From CAYJLC01 sp044426345 (lineage in GTDB: Bacteria; Bacillota; Clostridia; Oscillospirales; Butyricicoccaceae), in the NCBI GenBank assembly GCA_044426345.1, contig JAWXUP010000001.1, positions 46,183-110,182 on the forward strand: a DNA stretch of 64,000 bases. The letters are read 5' to 3'. Positions 16,217 to 24,808 of this stretch are shown here, piece after piece (the first letter of the stretch is position 1; the number at the start of each line of letters is the position of its first letter). Position numbers and translations under genes: made by a program. A model generated the notes under the pieces. That model was not told the origin of the DNA, made no database searches, and saw only the letters and a program-made list of their open reading frames with translations.

Positions 16217-18340
16217 TTAATCTTTAAATGCGTTAATAGCATTTTTCAGTCTGTTAATAAAAGAACGTTTTTTAGGCTTTCTTTCCGTAGCATCAGCTCT
16301 TTTTATCGCATCTTCCATAAGAACTTGCTGGCTATCAATTGCGTTTGTATAGCCTTTTTTCTTAGTAAATTCACCGCTAGGCTGCAAAACTCGGGCTTTT
16401 ACATTATCAAAATACGAAGTTTCCATAATTTTTGTAAGTTTTTTACGAACTTCTTTATCATAAATCGGACAAGCAACTTCAACACGTTTTTGCGTATTTC
16501 TTGTCATAAAATCAGCTGACGCAATGTAAATTTTAGCATTTTCACCCGTGCCAAAAGCATAAATTCTAGAGTGCTCTAAATATCTTCCGACCACACTTGT
16601 AATCTCAATATTCTCGGTTTGCCCAGGAATTTTCGGTAAAATACAACAAATTCCACGAATTATCATAATAACCCTAACTCCTGCACAAGATGCTTCGTGT
16701 AATTTATCAATAATATTTGTATCTGTAAGCGAATTCATTTTAATGAAAATCTTTCCATTTTCCCCTAGTGCTTTTTGCTCGTCTATCATATCCATTACTG
16801 TAGATTTCAACGAAACAGGCGCTACCAACAAATGCTTGTAATTGCCCAAAAGGTTGCCAATTCCCATATTTTTAAAGAATTCCGCCGCATCTTTACCTAT
16901 ATTTTGGTCATAAGTCATAAGCGACACATCGGTATATAATTCGGCCGTTTTTTCGTTGTAATTCCCTGTACCAACCTGAGTTATATATCGAATTTCATTC
17001 TTTTCACGTTTAGTTATAAGACAAATTTTAGAGTGTACTTTATAGCTTTCAAAGCCGTAAATTATATTACAACCCGACTCTTCAAGACGTTCCGACCAGT
17101 CTATATTGTTTTGCTCGTCAAACCTTGCACGAAGCTCGATTAAAACCGTAACATCTTTGCCATTTTCAGCAGCTGCACACAGATATTCCACCAATTTTGT
17201 TTTACTTGCCAGTCTGTAAATTGTAATTTTAATTGACACAACTTCTGGGTCTACAGATGCCTCTTTTATTAACCTCAAAAATGGAGCAATACTTTCAAAC
17301 GGATATGATAAAAGTACATCTTTTTGCATAATTTGCTTTGTAATGCTCTCATTCATATCGATTTCAGACGGAATTTGAGGTGTAAACTCAGGATATGCAA
17401 GATTTTTCTTCTTTTGTTCGCTTAATTTTGAAGAAAGTGAAAACGCTAATCCAAGCACCATTGGTGCACTTGTATAAAAAACTTGTTTATTTTCAAGTGA
17501 CAGTTTGTCTTTTAAATAGTTTTGTAGTTTTTCACTCATATTACTAGAAATTTCAAGGCGAACTGGTGATAAAACTCTTCTTTTTGTAAGAAGTTTCTTC
17601 ATATTCTTTCTAAAATCGCTCTCAACTTCGAAATTTTCGTCATCAAAATTCATATCTGCATTTCTAGTTAATCGAATAACAGCTTTTTCTTCCACTGTGT
17701 AATTTTCGAAAACCTCTGACACAAACTGCGCAATTACATTTTCCGTTCTAATATAACGCACTTCATTTCCTGGTAAATAAAATAGGCTCGGCACTTGTGG
17801 TGGAATTGGGATAAGCCCAAAAACTTCCTTATTTTTCAATTTTAATATAGTTGCAATGTGTAATTTAGTATTGCTTATATGTGGAAAAGGGTGGTGTGAA
17901 TCTATAATTTGAGGTGATAAAATAGGTAAAATCGACGTTCTAAAATACTGCTTTACTATTTTTTGTTCGCTAGCCTCTAATTCTTTGTATGACAAGTCGT
18001 ACACACCATTTATTCGCAATTCTTGGTCGATTTCACGATAAGTTTGGTCTTTTTTCTTATAAAGTGGACGAACTGACTTATAAATTGCATCAATTTGCTC
18101 CGTAGTAGTCATTCCAGAGCGAACATCTACCGTGTCGCTAATTCCAGCTAAATCAAACAAACTGCCAACTCGAATCATAAAAAATTCGTCTAAATTACTA
18201 ATAAAAATCGACACGAATTTTAAACGTTCTAAAATCGGAACGTTTCTGTCTTGAGCTTCGTCTAAGACACGTTCGTTAAACTTCAACCACGATAGCTCCC
18301 TATTTTGTGTAAATAATGTTGAGTTGCAATTAATTTCCAC
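16217..18340 (-). CDS. ppk1: Polyphosphate kinase 1
   Basis: A 707-residue PPK1, the membrane-associated enzyme that polymerises the gamma-phosphate of ATP into polyphosphate. The N-terminal domain starts with NRELSWLKFNERVLDEA, and the two phospholipase-D-like catalytic domains carry the autophosphorylated histidine in YKVHSKI and the second histidine in LEHSRIY, both conserved. Length matches the family. The start is a GTG at 18340, 8 nt after AAGGGG; it overlaps the end of ppx by 11 nt, so the two are translationally linked. A C-terminal extension of about 25 basic residues (KKGYTNAID onward) is lineage-specific. Confidence 0.95.
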   Translation of the reverse strand: MEINCNSTLFTQNRELSWLKFNERVLDEAQDRNVPILERLKFVSIFISNLDEFFMIRVGSLFDLAGISDTVDVRSGMTTTEQIDAIYKSVRPLYKKKDQTYREIDQELRINGVYDLSYKELEASEQKIVKQYFRTSILPILSPQIIDSHHPFPHISNTKLHIATILKLKNKEVFGLIPIPPQVPSLFYLPGNEVRYIRTENVIAQFVSEVFENYTVEEKAVIRLTRNADMNFDDENFEVESDFRKNMKKLLTKRRVLSPVRLEISSNMSEKLQNYLKDKLSLENKQVFYTSAPMVLGLAFSLSSKLSEQKKKNLAYPEFTPQIPSEIDMNESITKQIMQKDVLLSYPFESIAPFLRLIKEASVDPEVVSIKITIYRLASKTKLVEYLCAAAENGKDVTVLIELRARFDEQNNIDWSERLEESGCNIIYGFESYKVHSKICLITKREKNEIRYITQVGTGNYNEKTAELYTDVSLMTYDQNIGKDAAEFFKNMGIGNLLGNYKHLLVAPVSLKSTVMDMIDEQKALGENGKIFIKMNSLTDTNIIDKLHEASCAGVRVIMIIRGICCILPKIPGQTENIEITSVVGRYLEHSRIYAFGTGENAKIYIASADFMTRNTQKRVEVACPIYDKEVRKKLTKIMETSYFDNVKARVLQPSGEFTKKKGYTNAIDSQQVLMEDAIKRADATERKPKKRSFINRLKNAINAFKD

Positions 18341-19238
18341 TCAAAATTCCCCTTTTAACTAAAATATAATGTAAATATCCCTCACGAACGCCATAATCGC
18401 TCGTAATTACTGTTTTTGTGTTGTAAAATTCTGCAATAGTGTTTAATATGACAACGCCTGGTGCAAAAGTATGAATACGATCTGGCGATGTTTTTAACAC
18501 TTTGTCAGTTAATTTTCTAGGCTCTATTGAGGCAATCGAAACAAGCTTTGAAAGTTCGTCGCATTTGTATTTTCCATCCTTGCTTTTGTCCGATAAAATC
18601 TTATAAACTGCACGTGCAGTGCCACCAACGCCACAAATTTGGTCTAGAGATAGAGAAATATCAGGTAATTTAATACTTTCTAACTGTTTTTTAACTTCTT
18701 TTTGTATATTCGCAATTTCCTTTTTCGTAGGGATTAAATCTTCTACAAATTTATCAAAAATATTTAGCGAACCTATCGGAAGTGACGTTGCGTATTTTAT
18801 ATCTTTATTTTTATAAAACACAAGTTCGGTACTGCCTCCACCGATGTCAACCATAATTCCGCTGTTCATATCCAAGCTTTGTACAGCACCATAATAGTCA
18901 AAAAGAGCCTCTTCCTGACCAGATAAAATTTCTATGTTAAACGGTGTTTTTTCCTTCAAATAAGCCAAAACTTCAGCACTATTTTCAATATTTCTCAGCG
19001 ATGCAGTTGCAAATGGGAAAATTTCCTTCACGCTCATATTTTGCAAAAGCTCATCAAATTCGAGTAAAGCTTGAACCGTTTTTTCGATGCCTTCAGGCTT
19101 TAAATTATTTTTTTTATCTATATATCCTGCAAGTCCTGCTGCATTTTTCTTGTTTAGCATTGGAACTATTTTGTTATCTTTTATTTTGTAAATTACTAAT
19201 CTTATCGTATTAGAGCCAATATCAATTACACCGTACAT
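18330..19238 (-). CDS. ppx: Exopolyphosphatase, Ppx/GppA family
   Basis: A 302-residue Ppx/GppA phosphatase of the short form: only the two actin-like ATPase-fold domains, without the C-terminal HD-like domain of the E. coli enzyme. Motifs include DIGSNTIRLVIY at the N-terminus, the E/phosphate-loop region ATASLRN and SGQEEA, and DIGGGSTELVFY. It releases phosphate from polyphosphate or converts pppGpp to ppGpp. It leads the operon with ppk1, putting synthesis and breakdown of the polymer under one transcript. Confidence 0.93.
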   Translation of the reverse strand: MYGVIDIGSNTIRLVIYKIKDNKIVPMLNKKNAAGLAGYIDKKNNLKPEGIEKTVQALLEFDELLQNMSVKEIFPFATASLRNIENSAEVLAYLKEKTPFNIEILSGQEEALFDYYGAVQSLDMNSGIMVDIGGGSTELVFYKNKDIKYATSLPIGSLNIFDKFVEDLIPTKKEIANIQKEVKKQLESIKLPDISLSLDQICGVGGTARAVYKILSDKSKDGKYKCDELSKLVSIASIEPRKLTDKVLKTSPDRIHTFAPGVVILNTIAEFYNTKTVITSDYGVREGYLHYILVKRGILSGN

Positions 19239-19332
19239 TTATTTCTCCTGTCTTTATTACGCTACTATTTATTATATAATAATAATGTAAATTTTACCTT
19301 TAAAATATGTAAAATTCACGTTAAATCTGTAG

Positions 19333-20001
19333 CTATTCCTCATTAAAAATCTCAAATTTATTTTTATTGAAATCTATAACCCCATCTTTTTTTAATTTTG
19401 CAAGTTCGTTGGACAACGCGCTTCTATCGACGAATAAAAAATCTGCCATTTGCTGTCTATTCAACGGAATTTCGAAGATTTTTCTTCCATTTTTTTGAAA
19501 TTCTCCGTACAAATAACTCAAAATCTTATCTTTTGTGGTTCTTTTTGATAGAATATCGATTTTTTGCGTTATATTAACATTTTTGCTAGCTAAAATTTTC
19601 AACATATTAAAAACCATTTTACTGTGAAATCCACACGTGCTTTTGCAAACGGTTGTCAATTTTTTGTAATTTATTAGCAAAATTTCACTTTTCACTGTAG
19701 AAATCACGCTCACGGGCATTTTTTCTACGTTAGCACACACAAAAGCCTCGGCAAAAAGCTCGCATTCACCCACATTTGATACTATGTTTCGATTTCCATA
19801 AAAATCATCTTTTATAATCTGAATATTTCCAGAAAGTACAATTCCAACTAATTCTACCATCTCACCTTGCGAAAAAATCACTTGATTTGCTAAATATTGA
19901 ACTTTCTTAGCCTCTAAACATTGCAAAAGTGATAAAATATCCTCATCTGAAATATCATAAAATAGTGCTACTTTTTTTAATTTGGGTAAAATATTTTTCA
20001 A
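19333..20001 (-). CDS. Crp/Fnr-family transcriptional regulator
   Basis: About 222 residues: a cyclic-nucleotide-binding-like sensor domain (about 8-115), a dimerisation helix, and a C-terminal winged helix with LNRQQMADFLFVDRSALSNEL as the recognition unit. The TTG at 20001 is preferred: GAGG lies 6 nt before it and MKNILPKLKK is a typical family N-terminus; an ATG at 20031 lacks a ribosome site and would put the palindrome at 20016-20029 inside the gene. The gene diverges from a ferredoxin-like gene, a pairing resembling the HcpR/FrdX arrangement of nitrosative-stress regulons in anaerobes; this link is inference, and no hcp gene is in the window. Confidence 0.88.
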   Translation of the reverse strand: MKNILPKLKKVALFYDISDEDILSLLQCLEAKKVQYLANQVIFSQGEMVELVGIVLSGNIQIIKDDFYGNRNIVSNVGECELFAEAFVCANVEKMPVSVISTVKSEILLINYKKLTTVCKSTCGFHSKMVFNMLKILASKNVNITQKIDILSKRTTKDKILSYLYGEFQKNGRKIFEIPLNRQQMADFLFVDRSALSNELAKLKKDGVIDFNKNKFEIFNEE

Positions 20002-20015
20002 AATAACCTCATTCC

Positions 20016-20029
20016 GTTGTAAAAACAAC
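20016..20029. promoter_or_regulatory. Probable Crp/Fnr-type operator
   Basis: GTTGT-AAAA-ACAAC, a perfect 5-4-5 palindrome, spacing like an FNR box. Its centre (20022.5) lies about 41.5 bp upstream of the transcription start expected from the -10 box at 20052-20057, the classic class II activator position; no good -35 box is present. Confidence 0.6.
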
Positions 20030-20051
20030 ATACTTTATAGCTTAATTATAG

Positions 20052-20057
20052 TATAAT
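20052..20057 (+). promoter_or_regulatory. -10 box of the ferredoxin-like gene
   Basis: TATAAT, about 35 nt before the start codon. The expected -35 position reads CATACT, which is poor and fits an activator-dependent promoter. Confidence 0.6.
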
Positions 20058-20091
20058 TTATTCATAAAATCAATACTTTTGGAGGTATTTT

Positions 20092-20763
20092 ATGATAAGA
20101 AGAATTATTCAAATCGACAAAGACAAGTGCAATGGTTGTGGAGACTGTGTTCACGCGTGTCACGAAGATGCAATTGCCCTAATTGATGGTATTGCGACCC
20201 TAATTCGTGATGATTACTGCGATGGTTTAGGTGATTGCTTACCAAATTGTCCTACAGGCGCGATAAGTTTTATCACTCGAGAGGCTACTGAATACGATGA
20301 TATTGCCGTTAAGAAAAACCAAGCCCTAAAAAAAGAATGTCCATCAACTTACGCTATGTCATTAAACTCAAAAATAACTGATGATGTCGCTAATTTTGTT
20401 CCATCTAAATTAAAAACTTGGCCTGTTCAAATAAAACTTGCACCAATAAACGCAGGTTACTTTCACAATGCAGATTTATTAATAGCAGCAGACTGTTCTG
20501 CCTTTGCTTATGCAGATTTTCATAATAAGTTTATGCAAAATAGAGTAGTTTTAGTCGGTTGTCCAAAACTTGATATGGTAGATTATTCTGAAAAATTAGC
20601 ACAAATTATCACGCAAAATAATATAAAAACCATTACGCTCGTTAGAATGGAAGTTCCTTGCTGTGGTGGTCTTGAATTTGCTACAAAAAACGCCTTGTCA
20701 GTAAGTGGTAAAATTATACCTCTCGAAGTTGTAACTATTTCGCTTGATGGTAGAATAAAATAG
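20092..20763 (+). CDS. Ferredoxin-like Fe-S protein (FrdX-like)
   Basis: A 223-residue protein with an N-terminal ferredoxin module. The first cluster motif is canonical (C13, C16, C19, C23 in CNGCGDCVHAC). The second, CDGLGDCLPNCP, has only three cysteines (C43, C49, C53), a variant common in this family. The remaining 150 residues include VGCPKLD and VPCCGG, possible further metal or thiol sites. Such proteins often accompany hybrid cluster protein and Crp/Fnr regulators in anaerobes. GGAGG precedes the ATG; a strong terminator follows. The operator-like palindrome in the shared upstream region suggests activation by the divergent regulator. Confidence 0.85.
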   Translation: MIRRIIQIDKDKCNGCGDCVHACHEDAIALIDGIATLIRDDYCDGLGDCLPNCPTGAISFITREATEYDDIAVKKNQALKKECPSTYAMSLNSKITDDVANFVPSKLKTWPVQIKLAPINAGYFHNADLLIAADCSAFAYADFHNKFMQNRVVLVGCPKLDMVDYSEKLAQIITQNNIKTITLVRMEVPCCGGLEFATKNALSVSGKIIPLEVVTISLDGRIK

Positions 20764-20807
20764 ATATAAAGCTTTTATTTGGCTAAATTTTGCAAAATAC
20801 GCAAAAA

Positions 20808-20845
20808 AAACGTTGCACCAATGAATTTCGGTGCAACGTTTATTA
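20808..20845 (+). terminator. Bidirectional terminator between ferredoxin-like and A-type carrier genes
   Basis: Stem AAACGTTGCACC/GGTGCAACGTTT with a 10-nt loop and T/A runs on both sides; serves the plus-strand ferredoxin-like gene and the minus-strand gene at 20863. Confidence 0.85.
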
Positions 20846-20862
20846 TTTTTTGTAAATTAAAA

Positions 20863-21156
20863 TTAGTGACAACCGCCTGCGCAACCAGCACAACCAGTAG
20901 CATTTGGATTAATTAATGTAAGTTGTCCATTTTGAGCGTCGATGATAACGTCGCCAGTCCATGCACGTGTTTCGTCGTTCATAAAAACAGGAACTCCGTC
21001 AATCATTTCTGGTTTAGAATCTTCTGTACTTTGAGCAAGGTTGAAACCTAGTGAATTCCCTGAACAAGAGGCTTGTGTGTACATACTTAACGCATCAACA
21101 CCGTTGTTTTTGATAACTTCTAATAGGATTTCTTTTGCGTTTTCAGTAATAGTCAT
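20863..21156 (-). CDS. HesB/IscA-like A-type Fe-S carrier relative
   Basis: A 97-residue protein with the fold signature of A-type Fe-S carriers: a cysteine after a beta strand (C31 in QASCSGNSLGF) and a C-terminal cysteine pair. The tail is unusually cysteine-rich, TGCAGCAGGCH, giving C89, C92, C96 and a terminal histidine instead of the usual C-x-C. It may carry or sense an Fe-S cluster; a role separate from general cluster assembly is possible since no isc/suf genes are nearby. It faces the ferredoxin-like gene across a shared terminator. GAAGGAG precedes the ATG. Confidence 0.75.
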   Translation of the reverse strand: MTITENAKEILLEVIKNNGVDALSMYTQASCSGNSLGFNLAQSTEDSKPEMIDGVPVFMNDETRAWTGDVIIDAQNGQLTLINPNATGCAGCAGGCH

Positions 21157-21253
21157 AATATTTCTCCTTCGAATAAGCTAAATTTATTAACAAGTCTATT
21201 TTAACACATTTTATTTGTAAAATGCAAGAGTTTGCAAAAAAAATTGTAAAATA

Positions 21254-21292
21254 TTAAGATAAAACCTGAAACCAAAAAGGTAACAGGCTTTG
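21254..21292 (-). terminator. Terminator of the RpiR-type regulator
   Basis: Minus-strand stem AAGCCTGTTACC/GGTTTCAGGTTTT (one mismatch) with a T5 loop, ending in a T-rich run directly after the stop codon. Confidence 0.65.
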
Positions 21293-21296
21293 TTTT

Positions 21297-22136
21297 TTAG
21301 TATAACTGCTCAATAATAGCCGCGTTTGTTTTGCTAATCGCATTTTGCGAATTTTCCTTATCACGCAAATAATAAGCCTGGTAAATTAAATCCACTGCAT
21401 ATAATTGTGCTATTCTAATATCAATTGCAGAACCACTCGTAGGCGCATCAAAAGCACCGTAAACCAAGCAAGTATCACACAAACTAGCAAGCGTTGAATC
21501 TGGGTACATAGTTATACAAGCAAGCTTTGCACCAGAATTTTTCGCATTTTTTGCAATGCTAATATTTTCTAGCGTTTCTCCTGAATGTGAAATAAACAAC
21601 ACAAAATCATCTTCGCTTAATATGTTTGATATCATAACTTGCGTGTGAATATCGTTTACAAAACGCACTTTGCTAGTAATTCTGATAAAATGCGTTAGAG
21701 CGTCAAGCGCAGTAATTCCACTAGCTCCTATACCGAAAAGATATACGTTTTTTGCGTTTATAATATTGTCCACAATTTCATTTACAGCCTGTTCGTTAAC
21801 AACAGACATCGTCTTATTTACAGCATTATTATATTTTTTTGCGATTGCATTAGCCATTTCTTTAAAATCAGCGTTTTGAATAGATGAAACACTAAACGAC
21901 ACATCGTCATTTAAACTCAAAGACAGTCTAACTTTAAATTCTTGATATCCGCGAAGTCCAATTGAACGACAAAAACGATAAACGCTAGTATCTCCAACTT
22001 CACACTCGTCTGCAAGCTCGTTGATTGCAAGGTAAAGAACCTTTTTCGGATTTTTCAGCACGTAATCGGCAACTTTTTTTTCAGTTTTGGTTAAATTTTT
22101 ATAAACAGATTTAATTTCTTGGTTAAAATTCGTCAT
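21297..22136 (-). CDS. MurR/RpiR-family transcriptional regulator
   Basis: A 279-residue regulator with an N-terminal RpiR-type helix-turn-helix (about 1-75; KKVADYVLKNP, then DECEVGDTSVYRFCRSIGLRGYQEFK) and a sugar-phosphate-binding SIS domain (about 120-250; YLFGIGASG, LFISHSGET). Members sense phosphosugars such as glucosamine-6-phosphate or N-acetylmuramate-6-phosphate. No sugar gene is adjacent; nagB is 28 kb away in the window, so the target is unknown. AAAGGA precedes the ATG. The 290-nt region upstream shows no clear further feature. Confidence 0.92.
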   Translation of the reverse strand: MTNFNQEIKSVYKNLTKTEKKVADYVLKNPKKVLYLAINELADECEVGDTSVYRFCRSIGLRGYQEFKVRLSLSLNDDVSFSVSSIQNADFKEMANAIAKKYNNAVNKTMSVVNEQAVNEIVDNIINAKNVYLFGIGASGITALDALTHFIRITSKVRFVNDIHTQVMISNILSEDDFVLFISHSGETLENISIAKNAKNSGAKLACITMYPDSTLASLCDTCLVYGAFDAPTSGSAIDIRIAQLYAVDLIYQAYYLRDKENSQNAISKTNAAIIEQLY

Positions 22137-22426
22137 AGCAGTCCTTTTTTAATTACAATAAAAATTTAAAATATCTTTTTGATAATAACAATTTCGCCAT
22201 ATCTTTTACCCTCGACGGGATATTTTCCTAGTTTTTTTGCTTGAGGTCATTATTTACGATATATTCTACACAAATTTGATATTTTGAAGATTTCATTCGC
22301 TTAAAAACACTTTTTTAGCAAATTTATATACAGCATTTTCACTATAAATCATTATTGAGATTATAACACATCCTGATATATATTACAATACATTTTCTTA
22401 ATTTTATCGTTTCAAATACGTTTTTT

Positions 22427-23059
22427 TTACGTAGTCTCCTCAATTTCGAGAATTTTTTCCTTAATAGCCGTAGCAAGTGCATGGTGAGATTTTGCGTCTA
22501 AATGTACTTTGTCAATGTCTGATGCCTCAGCATAATCGTCGGCAACCATATATGGAATATTCAGTTTTTTCGCCAAATCTCTATATAAAGGTATAAGCTC
22601 TCTCGAACGCTCTTCACTACCCAACCCACGATTAGGAGTTACGTTTACAACGCCCTCTTTTACAGCACAAGGACAAATCAAAAGAATATTTTGTTTATCG
22701 CGAAAAACACCATCTACACAAAAAACTTTTTTTATCAAACGTTCCATACCAACAGTGATAAGTGCAGCATTTGCACCAAAACGTTCCTTAACATCGTTAG
22801 TTCCAAGCATAATTACCAGCAAATCTATCGGTTTGTGCGACCTCAAACAAGGTACTATATAGTCAAAACCACATCTTCCCTCTTCTGTAGGGTCGTCGAA
22901 AACCGTTGTTCGTCCGCCAAGACCTTCCTCGATTATATAATAATTATCACCAAGTTCTTTTTGCAAAATGCCTGTAAATCGAACATCACGTGAATGGCGA
23001 GGTCCACCAGCTGGGTCTGTACCAAATGTATTTGAATCTCCGAAAAATAAAATATTCAT
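22427..23059 (-). CDS. SGNH/GDSL hydrolase
   Basis: A 210-residue SGNH-fold esterase/lipase-like hydrolase. The four conserved blocks are visible: FFGDSNTFG (nucleophile S9), EEGLGGRTT (glycine of block II), GTND (N88 of block III), and DKVHLD near the C-terminus (catalytic D and H). No signal peptide is present, so it acts in the cytoplasm; close relatives are arylesterase/acetylhydrolase-like. The ATG at 23059 is chosen because AAAGGGGGC precedes it and it starts the conserved core; an ATG at 23077 overlaps that ribosome site. Confidence 0.9.
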   Translation of the reverse strand: MNILFFGDSNTFGTDPAGGPRHSRDVRFTGILQKELGDNYYIIEEGLGGRTTVFDDPTEEGRCGFDYIVPCLRSHKPIDLLVIMLGTNDVKERFGANAALITVGMERLIKKVFCVDGVFRDKQNILLICPCAVKEGVVNVTPNRGLGSEERSRELIPLYRDLAKKLNIPYMVADDYAEASDIDKVHLDAKSHHALATAIKEKILEIEETT

Positions 23060-23239
23060 AAAAAGCCCCCTTTTCATTTAATTATACACTAAAAATCATA
23101 TAATCGCAAGGAAAAATGTGTACAAATTTACGAAAATGCTTTTATGATATGTAATAATTAATAATTCTAAACGTGTAATTTATTATTAAAAAATATAAAT
23201 TTCAGCCTATATATAATAAGGAAAAAAAATGAGTTTGGA

Positions 23240-23338
23240 ATGACATATATAAATGACAATATGAAAGTTATCCAATGTAGTATTTATGCTAATTCACAAG
23301 TATTTTGGGATTGGTTTTTGGAAGAAATTTCACAATAA
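23240..23338 (+). CDS. Possible 32-residue small protein, unknown
   Basis: In the 495-nt gap before livK an open frame encodes 32 residues, ending IYANSQVFWDWFLEEISQ. Its ATG overlaps the stop of a four-codon frame (23229-23243, MSLE) by ATGA, and AAGG lies before that upstream ATG. A TATAAT lies at about 23212-23217. It could be a coupled mini-cistron pair or a gene remnant. No family is recognised and no independent evidence of expression exists. The rest of the gap holds only the livK promoter. Confidence 0.25.
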   Translation: MTYINDNMKVIQCSIYANSQVFWDWFLEEISQ

Positions 23339-23461
23339 TTTTTTGCAAGATTAATTCTTAAAAATAACAAATTAAATCAGTTAAAATTAATATAATTATT
23401 GTTTAAAATACGGTAAATTTTATAAATATTCACAAAATGTTCAAAAATAAGCACTTTTTTG

Positions 23462-23490
23462 TTGACTTCACTGTCTGATAATACTATAAT
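23462..23490 (+). promoter_or_regulatory. Promoter of the liv operon
   Basis: TTGACT, 17-nt spacer, TATAAT, giving a leader of about 58 nt that contains an imperfect hairpin (AAAATCAC .. GTGAGATTTT, about 23505-23530) before the AAGGAG site. Confidence 0.75.
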
Positions 23491-23554
23491 GTAATAAAGT
23501 TATAAAAATCACTCGAAAAAGTGAGATTTTAAAGCAAAAAAAGGAGATAAAATA

Positions 23555-24715
23555 ATGAAAAAATTATTAAGCGCAATGCTTGCAATGGCTTTAATGGCAA
23601 CTGTTTTCACAGGTTGTGATACATCAAGTTCTTCATCATCTTCTGATGGTGATAACACATTCCTAATCGGTGGTTCAGGCCCTCTTACTGGCGACTACGC
23701 TACTTACGGCGTGTCTGTTAAACAAGGTGCTCAAATCGCAATTGACGAAATCAACGCTGCTGGCGGTGTTAGTGGTATGACTTTAGCTCTTCAAATGGAA
23801 GACGACCAAGCAGACCCAGAAATGGCAAAATCAGCTTACGCTACTTTATTTGATGCTGGTATGAAAGTATCTTTAGGTGCTGTAACTTCTGGTGCTTGTC
23901 TATCTGCTGCTGACGAAGCTTACTCTGACGGTATGTTAATGCTTACTCCATCAGGTTCTGCAAAAGAATGTGTTGACTATGATAACGCTTTCCGTGTTTG
24001 TTTCAACGACCCTGACCAAGGTAAATACGCTGCAAATTTCATCTACGATAATGCTGTAGCTGAAAACGTTGCAATTATCTACGATAAATCAACAGACTAT
24101 TCTGCTGGTATCACTGAAACTTTCGTAGCTCAAGCTGCTGAAATCGGTCTTAACATCGTAACTCAAGAAGCTTTCACAACTTCTTCAAACACTGACTTCT
24201 CAGTTCAATTACAATCTGTAAAAGATTCTGGTGCTGATTTAGTATTCTTACCAATCTACGCTCAAGAAGCTGCTTACATCTTAGTTCAAGCTGAAACAAT
24301 CGGTTTAGACGTTATCTACTTTGGTTGTGACGGTTTAGACGGTATCCTTCAAAAAATCGGTGACGAAAACGTTGCTTTAACTGAAGGCGTTATGTTACTT
24401 ACTCCATTCGCAGCTGACTCTTCTGAACAAATCGTTGTTGATTTCGTTGCTGCTTACAATGAAGCTTACAACGAAACTCCAGACCAATTCGCTGCTGACG
24501 GTTATGATGCAGTTTACACAGTAAAAGCTGCTATCGAAGAAGCTGGTATCACATCTCCAGATGCTGATGATTTAAACGAAGCTTTAATCTCTGCTATGAC
24601 TGCAATCGAAGTTGTTGGTACTACTGGTACTATGACTTGGGGTGCTGATGGCGAACCAGTTAAAAATGCTACAGCTGTTGTAATTACAGACGGCGTTTAC
24701 GTTGCTTTTAACTAA
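23555..24715 (+). CDS. livK: Branched-chain amino acid-type ABC importer, binding lipoprotein
   Basis: A 386-residue type I periplasmic-binding-fold protein. The N-terminus is a lipoprotein signal with lipobox VFTGC (Cys20) followed by a serine-rich tether; the mature domain starts FLIGGSGPLTGDYATYG, typical of the LivJ/LivK/Peripla_BP_6 family. It captures branched-chain amino acids or related ligands (some homologues bind amides or aromatic acids) outside the membrane and hands them to LivHM. Codon use is strongly biased to GCT, GAC, GAA and GTT compared with neighbours, as in highly expressed genes. First gene of the livKHMGF operon. Confidence 0.93.
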   Translation: MKKLLSAMLAMALMATVFTGCDTSSSSSSSDGDNTFLIGGSGPLTGDYATYGVSVKQGAQIAIDEINAAGGVSGMTLALQMEDDQADPEMAKSAYATLFDAGMKVSLGAVTSGACLSAADEAYSDGMLMLTPSGSAKECVDYDNAFRVCFNDPDQGKYAANFIYDNAVAENVAIIYDKSTDYSAGITETFVAQAAEIGLNIVTQEAFTTSSNTDFSVQLQSVKDSGADLVFLPIYAQEAAYILVQAETIGLDVIYFGCDGLDGILQKIGDENVALTEGVMLLTPFAADSSEQIVVDFVAAYNEAYNETPDQFAADGYDAVYTVKAAIEEAGITSPDADDLNEALISAMTAIEVVGTTGTMTWGADGEPVKNATAVVITDGVYVAFN

Positions 24716-24737
24716 AATATAATTAATATCAAAGATG

Positions 24738-24783
24738 ATAAGTTCCCACTATCAAACATAATATTTGATGGTCGGGGACTTTC
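24738..24783 (+). other. Intercistronic hairpin between livK and livH
   Basis: AAGTTCCC and ATCAAA pair with TTTGAT and GGGGACTT to form a long imperfect stem with no T run after it. Such structures commonly protect the abundant binding-protein mRNA or lower expression of the downstream permease genes. Confidence 0.65.
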
Positions 24784-24808
24784 ATAGGTTAAAAAAGGAG
24801 AAGGAATT

